DNA of 40,217 nt from DATLNM01 sp035536775. GTDB lineage: Bacteria > Actinomycetota > CADDZG01 > WHSQ01. Each line of letters begins with the position of its first letter. Position 1 is the first letter of the stretch. This document shows, piece by piece, positions 14,880 to 22,276 of the stretch. The DNA is taken from NCBI GenBank assembly GCA_035536775.1, contig DATLNM010000009.1, forward strand, positions 1 to 40,217, in the 5' to 3' direction. The position numbers and the translations under genes were made by a program. The notes beneath the pieces are model-generated. The model saw only the letters and a program-made list of their open reading frames with translations, was not told the origin of the DNA and did no database searches.

Positions 14880-15934
14880 CGTGCCTCCACCGGTAACTCG
14901 ACGCCATCACTCTTCCAGGTCCCCCCATCACTTTTGCGGACCCCCCCATCAGGCCCCCATGGAGGGGCCGGGGGCCACGACTCCGCCAGGCCGGGCGGCA
15001 CCGGCGTAACGACGCCATAGCCGCGTCCGTGGACCCCGGGGGGGTTGGACACGACCGGCGGCGTAGGGGGTTGTGGTGGCGGCGGAGCGGGCACGTGCAC
15101 TTCGAGACCGTAGCGGGCCTCGACCTCTGCCGCGAGGCGCCGATACGCGACCGATCCGCGCGATCCCGCGTCCAACGTCAATACCGGCTCGCCGAACGAC
15201 GGCGCTTCCGATAGTCGAACGCTACGCGGGATGACATTCTCGAACACGAGTGACCCGAAATGACTGCGGACGTCGTTGGTCACCTGAGACGCGAGCTTCG
15301 TGCGCGCGTCGAACATCGTCAGGAGGAACCCCGAGATCCGCAGTGCGGGATTGAGTGATCGTCGAACGCGCTCGGCGGTGTCGAGTAGCTGCCCTAGGCC
15401 CTCGAGGGCGTAGTACTCGCACTGCACCGGCACGATGAGGTCGTCGGCCGCGACGAGAGCGTTGATCGTGAGGAGACCCAGTGATGGTGGGCAGTCGATG
15501 AACACCAGGTCGTAGTCATCGCGTGCGTCCGACAGCGCGTCGCGCAGCCGCGCTTCGCGCATCAACTCCGCGACAAGCTCTACCTCCGCGCCGGCGAGGT
15601 CGACCGTGGCCGGCGCGACAGATAGGCCATCGATAGAAGTGGGGAGCGCGACCTCGGCGAGGGACGCACCGCCGAGGAGAAGATCGTAGGTCGAACGCTC
15701 GACGGCGCGGTGATCGATGCCGAGCCCTGTCGTCGCGTTGGACTGCGGGTCGAGATCGACGACGAGGATCCGGTGCCCTCGGAGGGCGAGGCCCGCCGCG
15801 AGATTCACCGAGGTCGTGGTTTTGGCAACGCCGCCCTTCTGATTGGCGATACAGACGGTGCGCGCAACGCCACCGGTTACGGGACGAGCCTCCAGAATTT
15901 TCCATTCCCGGGCGGTACCGCCAGTCTCAGCCAT
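14876..15934 (-). CDS. parA: chromosome partitioning ATPase ParA with Pro-rich C-terminal tail
   Basis: A 352-residue deviant-Walker ATPase. Walker A is KGGVAKTTT (33-41) with the signature Lys at 33; switch I is VVDLDPQSNATTGLG (58-72), and switch II is the FIDCPPSLG segment. It binds the nucleoid and, with ParB-parS, segregates the origins. After the conserved core (ending near YGLEVHVPA) there is a roughly 80-residue extra tail rich in Pro and Gly, ending in an imperfect heptad repeat (DGGVRKS, DGGTWKS). ParA proteins are usually near 270-300 residues, so the tail is an accessory feature. Start ATG 15934 is preceded by GGAAGGAA and overlaps the rsmG stop by 8 nt. Confidence 0.95.
   Translation of the reverse strand: MAETGGTAREWKILEARPVTGGVARTVCIANQKGGVAKTTTSVNLAAGLALRGHRILVVDLDPQSNATTGLGIDHRAVERSTYDLLLGGASLAEVALPTSIDGLSVAPATVDLAGAEVELVAELMREARLRDALSDARDDYDLVFIDCPPSLGLLTINALVAADDLIVPVQCEYYALEGLGQLLDTAERVRRSLNPALRISGFLLTMFDARTKLASQVTNDVRSHFGSLVFENVIPRSVRLSEAPSFGEPVLTLDAGSRGSVAYRRLAAEVEARYGLEVHVPAPPPPQPPTPPVVSNPPGVHGRGYGVVTPVPPGLAESWPPAPPWGPDGGVRKSDGGTWKSDGVELPVEAR
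14909..14950 (-). repeat. 21-bp tandem repeat in the 3' end of parA
   Basis: Two adjacent 21-bp units (14930-14950 and 14909-14929) encode DGGVRKS and DGGTWKS; a decayed third unit follows at 14888-14908 (DGVELPV). They lie in the non-conserved C-terminal tail of ParA just before the parB start. They look like a local slippage expansion. Confidence 0.7.
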
Positions 15935-16505
15935 TTCCTTCCATTTCTTTGGGAGAGGAGGGCTTTATCGTAACAATGCCCGGGACGGGCTCCGCGGACC
16001 CTGGCGGGCGGACCGCCGAGGCTCCGATCCACAGGACGATCGTCCCGTGGATGCCCACTAAGGGTGACAAGAGACTTATCGCCTCGTCAGGAGCCGCGAC
16101 GGCTCGGGCGGTCGCGACCGTGAACGTCCCGAAGCTGGGGCCGAGATCCTCGACTCGAGCGCACACCACCTCGACATCGGCTCCCAGCGTCCTGACGGCC
16201 TCTTCGAGGAAGGCAGCTCGTCCCGACCGCGGCTCGACCAGCGTCCACGGCCGGTCCGGGCGGGCGAGCGCAAGCGGGATCCCCGGAAGCCCCGCTCCCG
16301 ATCCGACGTCCACGGCCGGTCCGGGGGGCAGACCATCGATGACAGGAAGCGCTTTGAGCGAGTCCCCGATGTGACGCTCCTCGAAGGTTAAAAGGGAACT
16401 GGGCGACACGAGATCGAGGCGGGTCGCGAACCTCCTGACGAGGTCGGCGTAGACAGCAAGGCGAGCTTGGAGGTCATCTGGCGAAGGTGTTTCCCGTGGA
16501 ACCAC
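15927..16505 (-). CDS. rsmG: 16S rRNA (guanine-527-N7) methyltransferase RsmG (GidB)
   Basis: A 192-residue SAM-dependent enzyme that methylates G527 of 16S rRNA. The SAM motif AVDVGSGAGLPGIPLALARP is preceded by HIGDSLKALP and followed by LVEPRSGRAAFLEEAVRTLG and VATARAVAAP, all diagnostic of RsmG. The GTG start at 16505 gives a normal length for the family and sits 31 nt after the jag stop, with AGGTCAGG upstream. The frame is open further back to 16625, but that would overlap jag and add 40 Arg/Ser-rich residues. Loss of RsmG gives low-level streptomycin resistance in several bacteria. It overlaps parA by 8 nt. Confidence 0.93.
   Translation of the reverse strand: MVPRETPSPDDLQARLAVYADLVRRFATRLDLVSPSSLLTFEERHIGDSLKALPVIDGLPPGPAVDVGSGAGLPGIPLALARPDRPWTLVEPRSGRAAFLEEAVRTLGADVEVVCARVEDLGPSFGTFTVATARAVAAPDEAISLLSPLVGIHGTIVLWIGASAVRPPGSAEPVPGIVTIKPSSPKEMEGNG
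16489..16502. promoter_or_regulatory. degenerate parS-like site at the rsmG start
   Basis: GTTTCCCGTGGAAC matches the ParB-binding consensus GTTTCACGTGAAAC at 12 of 14 positions, and the GTTTCACGTGGAAC variant at 13 of 14. It lies just inside rsmG (next to its GTG start), 0.6 kb upstream of parA in the par operon and about 3 kb from dnaA, where origin-proximal parS sites are expected. No better match was seen elsewhere in the window. Confidence 0.5.
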
Positions 16506-16536
16506 GCCTGACCTGGGGAAACGCCTGAAACGAGGG

Positions 16537-17160
16537 CTACTCGCCGCCCCGGACGACGACCTTTCGGTTTGGCTCCTCGCCCTCGCTGAAGCTGGACGCG
16601 CCGTCGATCTCGGCCACGGCGTCATGGACGACCTTGCGCTCGTAGGCGGTCATTGGCTCGAGCTCGATCTCGGTTCCTCGCTCCTTGGCTCGCTCGGCGA
16701 TGGCCTTGGCGTAATCGGCGAGCGATGCCCTTCGGCGCGCTCGATAGCCCTCGACGTCGATAAGGAGGCGGACCCGTGACTTCAGCCGGCGCTGGGTCGC
16801 GGTCCGGGTCAACTCTTGCAGGGCGTCGAGGGTTTGGCCACGCCGCCCGATGAGCATCCCGAGGTTCTCACCCTTGACATCGATGAACGCACTGTCCCCT
16901 TCGACCGTCGTGGTGACCTCGGCCTCTAGACCCATGGTCGCTAGCAGACCCGAGACGAATTCGCCCCCAACCTCGGCCACCTCTTGAGGGTCCGGGGGCT
17001 CCAGAGCCTCGAGGGGCTCGGCCTCGCTCCCGCCGCCTTCCGAGGGCTCCTCTTCGGGCTGGTCGAGGTCGTTGCTCTCGTCCAAGGGGGCCGCGTTCTC
17101 TTCGAGCTGGTCCTCGATCACCTGCGGGTCCTGAAGTTCGCTCATGTCGTCATCCCTCAT
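16537..17160 (-). CDS. jag: Jag/KhpB-type RNA-binding protein (KH and R3H domains)
   Basis: A 207-residue protein. Residues 1-60 are strongly acidic and probably disordered. A KH domain follows with the GxxG loop in MLIGRRGQTLDAL, and then an R3H domain (ADYAKAIAERAKERGTEIEL, then TAYERKVVHDAVAEI). Jag/KhpB binds RNA and, in Gram-positives, influences cell elongation and division; it is nearly always next to yidC. ATG 17160 overlaps the yidC stop by 4 nt (ATGA). An alternative ATG at 17145 (M6) has a better ribosome-binding site (GAGGGA, 8 nt upstream), so the true start may be five codons later. Confidence 0.92.
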   Translation of the reverse strand: MRDDDMSELQDPQVIEDQLEENAAPLDESNDLDQPEEEPSEGGGSEAEPLEALEPPDPQEVAEVGGEFVSGLLATMGLEAEVTTTVEGDSAFIDVKGENLGMLIGRRGQTLDALQELTRTATQRRLKSRVRLLIDVEGYRARRRASLADYAKAIAERAKERGTEIELEPMTAYERKVVHDAVAEIDGASSFSEGEEPNRKVVVRGGE

Positions 17161-18149
17161 CGCTTCTTCTTCTTGGCCGAGCTGCTGCGCTGGGTGGGCT
17201 GTTTGGCGCTGCCTTGCTTGGTCGTCTTGCCCGGCGGCTTGCCCGCGTCGGGCTTGGCGACCGCCTTGCCGGTCGATGCTTTACCCCCCGCGGCAAGTGG
17301 AGCGGACGCAGTGATGGGGGGGTGGAGGCGGTGGAGGATCAGGTACTGCTGCCCGATCGTCCACACGTTGGTGGTGAGGAAGTAGACGACCAGACCCGCG
17401 GGGAAGTTGAAGCTGAAGACCATGAACATGACCGGCATGATCTTGGCGAACATGGCCATCTGGGCCGCCTGGGGCCCTTGAGGGTTGGGGTTGCTGGCCT
17501 GCATCTGCTTCTGCTGGTAGTACGTCGTCGCCCCTACTAGCAGTACAAGGATGAGGTAGGGCAAGGCCGAGATCAGGCCGCTGCCGCACGCTTCTCCGAC
17601 CAGCGACGGGTCCGCCCCCGATAGCGCCGCGCTGGCTTTGCAGTCGAGTCGGATCCCGAGGAACTGATTGACCTCGAGGGCCCGATGCGTCAAGTCGTCC
17701 GCGAGGGCCGAATTCTGGATCGACTGCATCACAGACGACTGAACATCCTCTGGGACAAAGTCCGTTGGACGGACCACGCCCTCCATGCCCTCTTTGGGCA
17801 TAAACCCGAGATATTCGAGTGGCTTCTGTAGAACCTGAAAGAGGCCGATCATGACGGGGATCTGCAGCAGCATCGGGAGGCATCCACCAAAGGGGTTGAC
17901 GCCGTGCTCTTTGTATAGGGCCATCGTCGCCTCGTTCAGCTTCTGGCGGTCGCCCTTGTACTTGGCTTGGAGCGCCTTGATCTGCGGCTGGATGACCTGC
18001 ATCTCTCGCATAGAGCGCGTCTGCTTGATCGACAAGGGCAGCAGTAGCAGGCGCACGGTGATCGTGAGCAGGATGATCGCGAGGCCGTAGTCGGCGATGA
18101 ACGCGTAGAAGCCCGCGAGGGCTCCGGCGAAGAGCTCGAAGAAGCCCAT
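17157..18149 (-). CDS. yidC: membrane protein insertase YidC/Oxa1
   Basis: A 330-residue Gram-positive-type YidC, lacking the large periplasmic domain of proteobacterial forms. Helix 1 (about 18-45) contains the conserved Arg in LLTITVRLLLLPLSIKQ; a cytoplasmic hairpin (about 46-95) holds MREMQVIQPQIKALQAKYKG; helix 2 begins NPFGGCLPMLLQIPVMIGLF. After an extracytoplasmic loop of about 80 residues come three more helices (ALPYLILVLLVGATTYY; MFAKIMPVMFMVFSF; GLVVYFLTTNVWTIGQQ). The C-terminal 60 residues are Lys/Pro-rich and end in SAKKKKR, a basic tail that probably contacts ribosomes. It inserts and folds membrane proteins with or without SecYEG. ATG 18149 overlaps the yidD stop by 1 nt. Confidence 0.96.
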   Translation of the reverse strand: MGFFELFAGALAGFYAFIADYGLAIILLTITVRLLLLPLSIKQTRSMREMQVIQPQIKALQAKYKGDRQKLNEATMALYKEHGVNPFGGCLPMLLQIPVMIGLFQVLQKPLEYLGFMPKEGMEGVVRPTDFVPEDVQSSVMQSIQNSALADDLTHRALEVNQFLGIRLDCKASAALSGADPSLVGEACGSGLISALPYLILVLLVGATTYYQQKQMQASNPNPQGPQAAQMAMFAKIMPVMFMVFSFNFPAGLVVYFLTTNVWTIGQQYLILHRLHPPITASAPLAAGGKASTGKAVAKPDAGKPPGKTTKQGSAKQPTQRSSSAKKKKR

Positions 18150-18412
18150 CAGCCGCCGATCCCTGCCCGAACGTCCGGTGTGGCCCGCGTCCCGGTCGTG
18201 GCCTCAGGAACGCGGTCGATGCCTCCGGGAGCCCAGGGGTGGCACCGGGCGATCCGAGCGATCGCCAAGCGGCTGCCGCGGAACGCACCGAAGCGTTGGA
18301 TCGCCTCGAACGCATAGGTGGAACAGGTCGGCTCGTAACGGCAGTGGGGCCGCATCATCGGCGAGATCCACCGCTGGTAGGCCGTGATCACCGCGAGAAG
18401 GATCGTCTTCAT
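18149..18412 (-). CDS. yidD: membrane protein insertion efficiency factor YidD
   Basis: An 87-residue small amphipathic protein. It carries the family core: YQRWISPMMRPHCRYEPTCS, then TYAFEAIQRFGAFRG, and then the Cys/His motif IARCHPWAPGGIDRVPE. The three conserved Cys are present. YidD associates with the inner membrane and helps YidC-dependent insertion. The C-terminal 20 residues after VPE are a non-conserved extension. The ATG at 18412 overlaps the rnpA stop by 4 nt. Confidence 0.93.
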   Translation of the reverse strand: MKTILLAVITAYQRWISPMMRPHCRYEPTCSTYAFEAIQRFGAFRGSRLAIARIARCHPWAPGGIDRVPEATTGTRATPDVRAGIGG

Positions 18413-18753
18413 TCGGACACCTGAGGCGCGGCCCCAGCCTCGGTGAGTGCATCACGGAGATTAGTTTCCAGTTCTTCCCAGGGCATCGAGGCCGCCCCGC
18501 TGCCACACCGGACGATCACGTCCCAGCCAGCCACGGGGCCGATTTCACGCAGGGCATGGACCACCCGGCGCCGGGCACGGTTGCGCACCACCGCCCGCGA
18601 AGCTCGGACCGAGACCGCAGTACGCGTGGGGGCAGCGGAGACATCCCGGGGGCTGACGACGACCTGCACCCCGTCGCGTCGGACGCGCCGGCCCGTTCGA
18701 AAGACACGGTCGAGATCCCGCCTGGTCGATAGTGAGCGCGTGCGCGGGGACAT
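18409..18753 (-). CDS. rnpA: ribonuclease P protein component
   Basis: A 114-residue basic protein that assists the RNase P RNA in cutting 5' leaders from pre-tRNAs. The N-terminus LSTRRDLDRVFRTGRRV and the RNR motif SRAVVRNRARRRVVHALRE are diagnostic. Start ATG 18753 has GGAGGG about 10 nt upstream. It follows rpmH by 16 nt and overlaps yidD by 4 nt. RnpA genes are poorly conserved, but position directly after rpmH makes the assignment secure. Confidence 0.93.
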   Translation of the reverse strand: MSPRTRSLSTRRDLDRVFRTGRRVRRDGVQVVVSPRDVSAAPTRTAVSVRASRAVVRNRARRRVVHALREIGPVAGWDVIVRCGSGAASMPWEELETNLRDALTEAGAAPQVSE

Positions 18754-18769
18754 CGAGGCGATCCCTCCG

Positions 18770-18907
18770 TCAGGCTGAGAGGCGAGCGCGGCCCTTGTTC
18801 CGGCGCGCTTTGAGGATGGCCCGGCCGGCGCGCGTCTTCATGCGGGCGCGAAAACCATGTTTGCGCTTCCTACGCCGGTTGTTGGGCTGAAAGGTTCGCT
18901 TGGTCAT
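18770..18907 (-). CDS. rpmH: 50S ribosomal protein L34
   Basis: A 45-residue, highly basic protein. MTKRTFQPNNRRRKRKHGFR and RMKTRAGRAILKARRNKGR are the conserved L34 sequence. The correct start is ATG 18907 with GAAGGGA upstream; an in-frame ORF extends to 19135 but that part is 5' leader. First gene of the operon running to parB, driven by the promoter at 19026-19056 and leaving a leader of about 110 nt. Confidence 0.97.
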   Translation of the reverse strand: MTKRTFQPNNRRRKRKHGFRARMKTRAGRAILKARRNKGRARLSA

Positions 18908-19025
18908 TGTTCCCTTCGATCTTCTCTGGAAGGACCCCTGAGGTCGCGCCACGCTTCTTCGGGAGGCCACAAGGGGCCGATCAACGTGGTCGCGAAATCT
19001 GAACGGAGTCGCTCGATGCCGGCGC

Positions 19026-19056
19026 AGTATAGCCGACGGCCATTTCTCCACGTCAA
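19026..19056 (-). promoter_or_regulatory. promoter of the rpmH-rnpA-yidD-yidC-jag-rsmG-parAB operon
   Basis: On the minus strand TTGACG (19056-19051) is followed after 19 nt by TATACT (19031-19026). This is the best housekeeping-sigma promoter in the window. Transcription would start near 19019, about 110 nt before the rpmH ATG. Confidence 0.65.
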
Positions 19057-19098
19057 AGGCCTCCGCGCGCGCGAAGAAAGTTCCATTTCGTCCCGCAC

Positions 19099-19129
19099 TT
19101 GACTGACGGGTGCTATAGCTCCATAGGAT
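19099..19129 (+). promoter_or_regulatory. candidate dnaA promoter
   Basis: TTGACT (19099-19104), 19-nt spacer, TAGGAT (19124-19129). A second -10-like TATAGC lies at 19114-19119. From here the dnaA leader would be about 240 nt and would contain the DnaA box and both hairpins. Confidence 0.5.
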
Positions 19130-19242
19130 GCACACCGGTTCCGGGCCGCGACTTGGCGGGTTGGGGCCGTGTACTTCCCCCGGCTTTGGTTTCTGGCTGC
19201 TGGCGTGCGTGGGTGTTGCGGGCTCGAGTTGTTTTCAACAGC

Positions 19243-19251
19243 TGTGGATAG
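19243..19251. promoter_or_regulatory. DnaA box in the dnaA leader
   Basis: TGTGGATAG matches the reverse complement of the DnaA box TTATCCACA at eight of nine positions. It lies downstream of the proposed dnaA promoter, where bound DnaA could repress its own gene. It is flanked by AT-richer sequence (GTTTTCAACA). Confidence 0.55.
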
Positions 19252-19303
19252 CCCTGTTGACCACCGACGGGCGTTGGGCGCACGCCCTCCTGTCGTCATC
19301 GTG

Positions 19304-19319
19304 GCACCCGCGCGGGTGC
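19304..19319. repeat. 16-bp perfect palindrome in the dnaA leader
   Basis: GCACCCGC directly followed by GCGGGTGC. It could be an operator for a dimeric regulator or, with a small loop, an RNA hairpin about 60 nt before the dnaA start. Confidence 0.5.
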
Positions 19320-19376
19320 GTCCTGGAACCTGCCCCACGCGGGGGCGGCCGAACCGACGTAGCGAGGGGGGATCTT

Positions 19377-20843
19377 GTGCAGATGGGGACTGCGCTAAAG
19401 ACCGGGCACGAAGAAGACGCGCTGGTCGCCGGGCATTCCGAAGGATCGGGCGGGGGGTTGATGCCGGACCTCGATCCTGACGCGATCTGGACCGCGGCGA
19501 GCGATCGATTGCGCATCGTCCTGTCCGAAGGCAAGTTCTCGGCCTGGTTCGAATCGACGAAGGCTGCATCGATCGAGGACGACGTGCTCGTGCTCGCCGT
19601 CCCGACGACCTTCGTCAAGGACTGGATCGAAGCGCGCTATCTCGGCCCCCTCACGCAAGCGGTCACCGAGGCAGCGGGACGGGCGTTATCCGTCGCCTTG
19701 GTCACCGACGAGTCCCTTGCGTCGGAGCCGACCGGGGAAACGCACTCCGCGATCGAGCTCGACGAGGTACCGCCCGAAGTCGAGCTGACCCGCGAGGCGC
19801 CGCTCGACAGCCCTCACTTCCATCCGAAGTACAACTTCGATTCGTTCGTCATCGGATCGTCCAACCGATTCGCTCATGCGGCGGCGCTCGCGGTCGCCGA
19901 GGCACCCGCCCAGGCATATAACCCGCTGTTCATCTACGGCGGAGCTGGCCTCGGTAAGACTCACCTCCTTCAGGCCGTGGGGCGTTACGTCCAGGAGTGT
20001 CATTCGGACCTCGTCGTGCGATACGTCTCCACCGAGCAGTTCATGAACGACTTCATCGTGGCACTCCAGCGCCGCACGATCCCCGACTTCCACCGGCGCT
20101 ACAGGGCTGCCGACCTGCTTCTCGTCGACGACATCCAGTTCCTCGAGGGCAAGGAGCGCTTGCAGGAGGAGTTCTTCCACACCTTCAACTCCCTACATCC
20201 CAAGAGTCAGATAGTGATCACTTCGGACAGGCCGCCCAAGAAGATTTCGACGCTGGAGGAACGCCTCAGCACCCGCTTCGAGTGGGGCCTGATCACCGAC
20301 ATCCAGCCGCCGGACCTCGAGACGCGCCTTGCGATCCTCATCAAGAACTCCGAGACCGAACGCCTCGCGGTTCCGAGCGATGTCTTGTCGTTCATCGCGT
20401 CGCGTATCCAAACCAACATCCGGGCACTCGAGGGGGCTCTTATCCGTGTCGTGGCGTACGCCTCGCTCACCCGGTCGGATATCACCTTGGAACTCGCGCA
20501 GGGCGTCCTACAGTCGCTCCTGCCCGACGCGCGTGAGGCGCGTGTGACTTCCGATCTCGTGCTTGCGGTCGCTGCCGAGTACTTCGACGTCAAGCCTGAG
20601 GAGATCTGTTCAGCGAGCCGCTCGCGGCCTCTCGTCGTCGCACGACAGATGGCTATGTATCTCTGCCGGGAGCTCACCGACCTCTCTCTTCCCAAGATAG
20701 GGGAGCGCTTCGGTGGCCGCGATCACAGCACCGTCGTGCACGCGATGAAGAAGGTTCGTGCACAGATGCATGAAGAGAAGGAGTCCTACGAGCAGGTAAG
20801 AGAGCTCACTACGCGGATCCGTCAACAGGCCGGCCGTGCATAA
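19377..20843 (+). CDS. dnaA: chromosomal replication initiator protein DnaA
   Basis: A 488-residue initiator. Domain I begins near IWTAASDRLRIVLSEGKFSA, and an acidic/variable linker leads to the AAA+ core with Walker A GGAGLGKTHLLQAVG and Walker B LLLVDDIQFLEGKE. Domain IV has the DNA-binding signature FGGRDHSTVVHAMKKV. It binds DnaA boxes and melts the origin. The GTG at 19377 was chosen because GAGGGGGG (19364-19371) lies 5 nt upstream. ATG 19461 is a serious alternative: it starts only eight residues before domain I (460 aa), as in many DnaA proteins. ATG 19383 is a third option. The long open frame upstream to 19128 is rejected. Confidence 0.95.
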   Translation: MQMGTALKTGHEEDALVAGHSEGSGGGLMPDLDPDAIWTAASDRLRIVLSEGKFSAWFESTKAASIEDDVLVLAVPTTFVKDWIEARYLGPLTQAVTEAAGRALSVALVTDESLASEPTGETHSAIELDEVPPEVELTREAPLDSPHFHPKYNFDSFVIGSSNRFAHAAALAVAEAPAQAYNPLFIYGGAGLGKTHLLQAVGRYVQECHSDLVVRYVSTEQFMNDFIVALQRRTIPDFHRRYRAADLLLVDDIQFLEGKERLQEEFFHTFNSLHPKSQIVITSDRPPKKISTLEERLSTRFEWGLITDIQPPDLETRLAILIKNSETERLAVPSDVLSFIASRIQTNIRALEGALIRVVAYASLTRSDITLELAQGVLQSLLPDAREARVTSDLVLAVAAEYFDVKPEEICSASRSRPLVVARQMAMYLCRELTDLSLPKIGERFGGRDHSTVVHAMKKVRAQMHEEKESYEQVRELTTRIRQQAGRA

Positions 20844-21102
20844 CCCTTCAAACCCGTTGAGGAGCCTCGGATCCATCCACGCAACGCGCGAAAGTTCACT
20901 TCTTGTTCAGGTCGTCAGTTTCTCGTCCGTCGTCGCGTCAACAGCACCAAGGGCCCGATGACCTGCGTCTATGCGCGTTCTTCGTTGTTTCAACAGGCCC
21001 TACTAGTACTACTGCCAAAGACCTTTCTTTAATCACTACTCATCTTCAGAAGTTTTGACACACCCGTTGACTAAGCTCATGTCCGTCACACAGGAGGCGT
21101 AG
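20844..21102. other. dnaA-dnaN spacer, probable oriC core
   Basis: A 259-bp non-coding spacer at the classical actinobacterial origin position. Its right half is clearly AT-richer than the rest of the window (21015-21060), and it contains the trio tract at 21001-21014. DnaA boxes are degenerate: TTTGACACA at 21054-21062 differs from TTWTNCACA at one position, and CCATCCACG near 20870 is weak. The dnaN ribosome-binding site AGGAGG (21092-21097) and a TTGACA (21055-21060) that may be a dnaN -35 are at the right end. Confidence 0.6.
21001..21014 (-). promoter_or_regulatory. DnaA-trio-like tract
   Basis: The minus strand reads CAG TAG TAC TAG TA, in-register TAG-type triplets of the kind (3'-GAT-5') bound by DnaA on single-stranded DNA in the basal unwinding system described in Bacillus subtilis. 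GC-rich AGGCCC lies on the left and AT-rich DNA on the right, the expected polarity. A proper DnaA box on the left flank is not evident. Confidence 0.45.
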
Positions 21103-22248
21103 ATGAAATTCCGTTGTGAGCGAGAGGATCTGCTCGAGGCCGTTCAGTTCGCGTCGCGTGCGATCTCGAACAGAGCGACTTTGCCGGTCCTTTCGGGCCT
21201 CCGGCTCGAGGCAACCGATGACGGCCGGGTAACCGTTGCGGCGACCGACCTCGAGATCACGATGGAAACGGCATTCAAAGCCGGCGTCGACGAACCCGGC
21301 AAGACGATCGTCCCAGGCCGGTTGTTCGGCGAGATGACGCGGAGCCTATCGGCCGGGGCGGTAAGCGTTGCGGGCGGCGAATCCGAGGTCGAGATTGGCT
21401 CAGGGCGCGGCCAGTTCCGCGTGAAGGCCCTCGCACCGGATGACTACCCGGCCCTGCCCATCGAGGACCGCGCCCCCGGCGACGACGAGATCACGATCGA
21501 GATCGATGCTGGTGCGCTCGGTACCGGTCTGTCACAGGTGATCCGCAGTGCATCGACCGACGAGAGCCGCCAGGTCCTCACCGGCGTTCTGTGGGAGATC
21601 GAAGCCGGGACCCTTACCCTCGCGGCGACCGACTCGTATCGCCTGGGCGTGCGCACGCTCGACGTCTCAGGAGGGCCTGCCGAGGTGCGCAAGGTCGTTC
21701 TGCCGGCACGAGCGTTGGGCGAGTTGGGACGCGCGCTGCAGTCCGGTGCGACGACGGTGAAGGCGCTTGTCAAAGACAACCTTGTCGCATTCTCGATCAC
21801 CCCGGCCGACGGTGACGAAGGCTCAGGTCGCGACGGATCGACGATCGCGTCGCGCTTCATCGAGGGTGAGTTCCCGAACTACCGGCAGCTCATCCCAGAG
21901 GCGTACTCGAACCAGCTGACGGTCGAGCGCGAAGGCCTCATGGAGGTCACCAAGCGCGTCGGTCTCCTCGCTCAGAACAACCTGCCGGTGAAGCTCAGCC
22001 TGGGCACAGAGCTCGAGGTCTCCGCCCACACACCCGACGTCGGCGAAGGCCAAGAGGTCCTCGATGCGGAGTACACGGGTGAGCCTCTGGTGATCGCCTT
22101 CAACCCGCAGTTCCTCCACGACGGCGTCTCTGCGATCCAACAGGGCCGGCTCGTGCTGTCGGCGGGAGACGGACTGAAGCCAGCGATCCTGCGGGGCGAA
22201 GGGGATACCGGGTTCACCTACCTCCTCATGCCCGTCAGGTTGTCCTGA
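21103..22248 (+). CDS. dnaN: DNA polymerase III sliding clamp (beta subunit)
   Basis: A 381-residue clamp made of three similar domains. The N-terminus MKFRCEREDLLEAVQFASRA and the segment NRATLPVLSGLRLEA are typical, and the C-terminus ends in TYLLMPVRLS, the usual clamp terminus. It encircles DNA and tethers polymerase III. Start ATG 21103 has AGGAGG 5 nt upstream. It follows the oriC spacer and is 28 nt ahead of recF. Confidence 0.97.
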   Translation: MKFRCEREDLLEAVQFASRAISNRATLPVLSGLRLEATDDGRVTVAATDLEITMETAFKAGVDEPGKTIVPGRLFGEMTRSLSAGAVSVAGGESEVEIGSGRGQFRVKALAPDDYPALPIEDRAPGDDEITIEIDAGALGTGLSQVIRSASTDESRQVLTGVLWEIEAGTLTLAATDSYRLGVRTLDVSGGPAEVRKVVLPARALGELGRALQSGATTVKALVKDNLVAFSITPADGDEGSGRDGSTIASRFIEGEFPNYRQLIPEAYSNQLTVEREGLMEVTKRVGLLAQNNLPVKLSLGTELEVSAHTPDVGEGQEVLDAEYTGEPLVIAFNPQFLHDGVSAIQQGRLVLSAGDGLKPAILRGEGDTGFTYLLMPVRLS

Positions 22249-22276
22249 GTCATAAGGGCAGGACCGGTGCGACGCG

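Larger units (their letters stand above)
18908..19376. other. rpmH-dnaA divergent intergenic region (469 bp)
   Basis: This spacer holds the promoters of the rpmH operon (minus) and dnaA (plus), one good DnaA box, two strong hairpins in the dnaA leader (GGGCGT/ACGCCC at 19269-19287 and the palindrome at 19304-19319), and no credible gene. The dnaA frame happens to stay open back to 19128, but those 83 residues do not resemble DnaA or any recognised domain. Confidence 0.7.

Noticed and set aside
17357..17365. DnaA-box-like TCGTCCACA inside yidC and similar matches in other coding regions
   Set aside because: Single isolated matches with mismatches inside conserved genes, far from the origin spacer, are expected by chance.
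19128..19376. N-terminal extension of DnaA by 83 residues, in frame
   Set aside because: The residues do not resemble any DnaA, and the region holds promoter, DnaA box and hairpins; a better ribosome-binding site exists at 19364.
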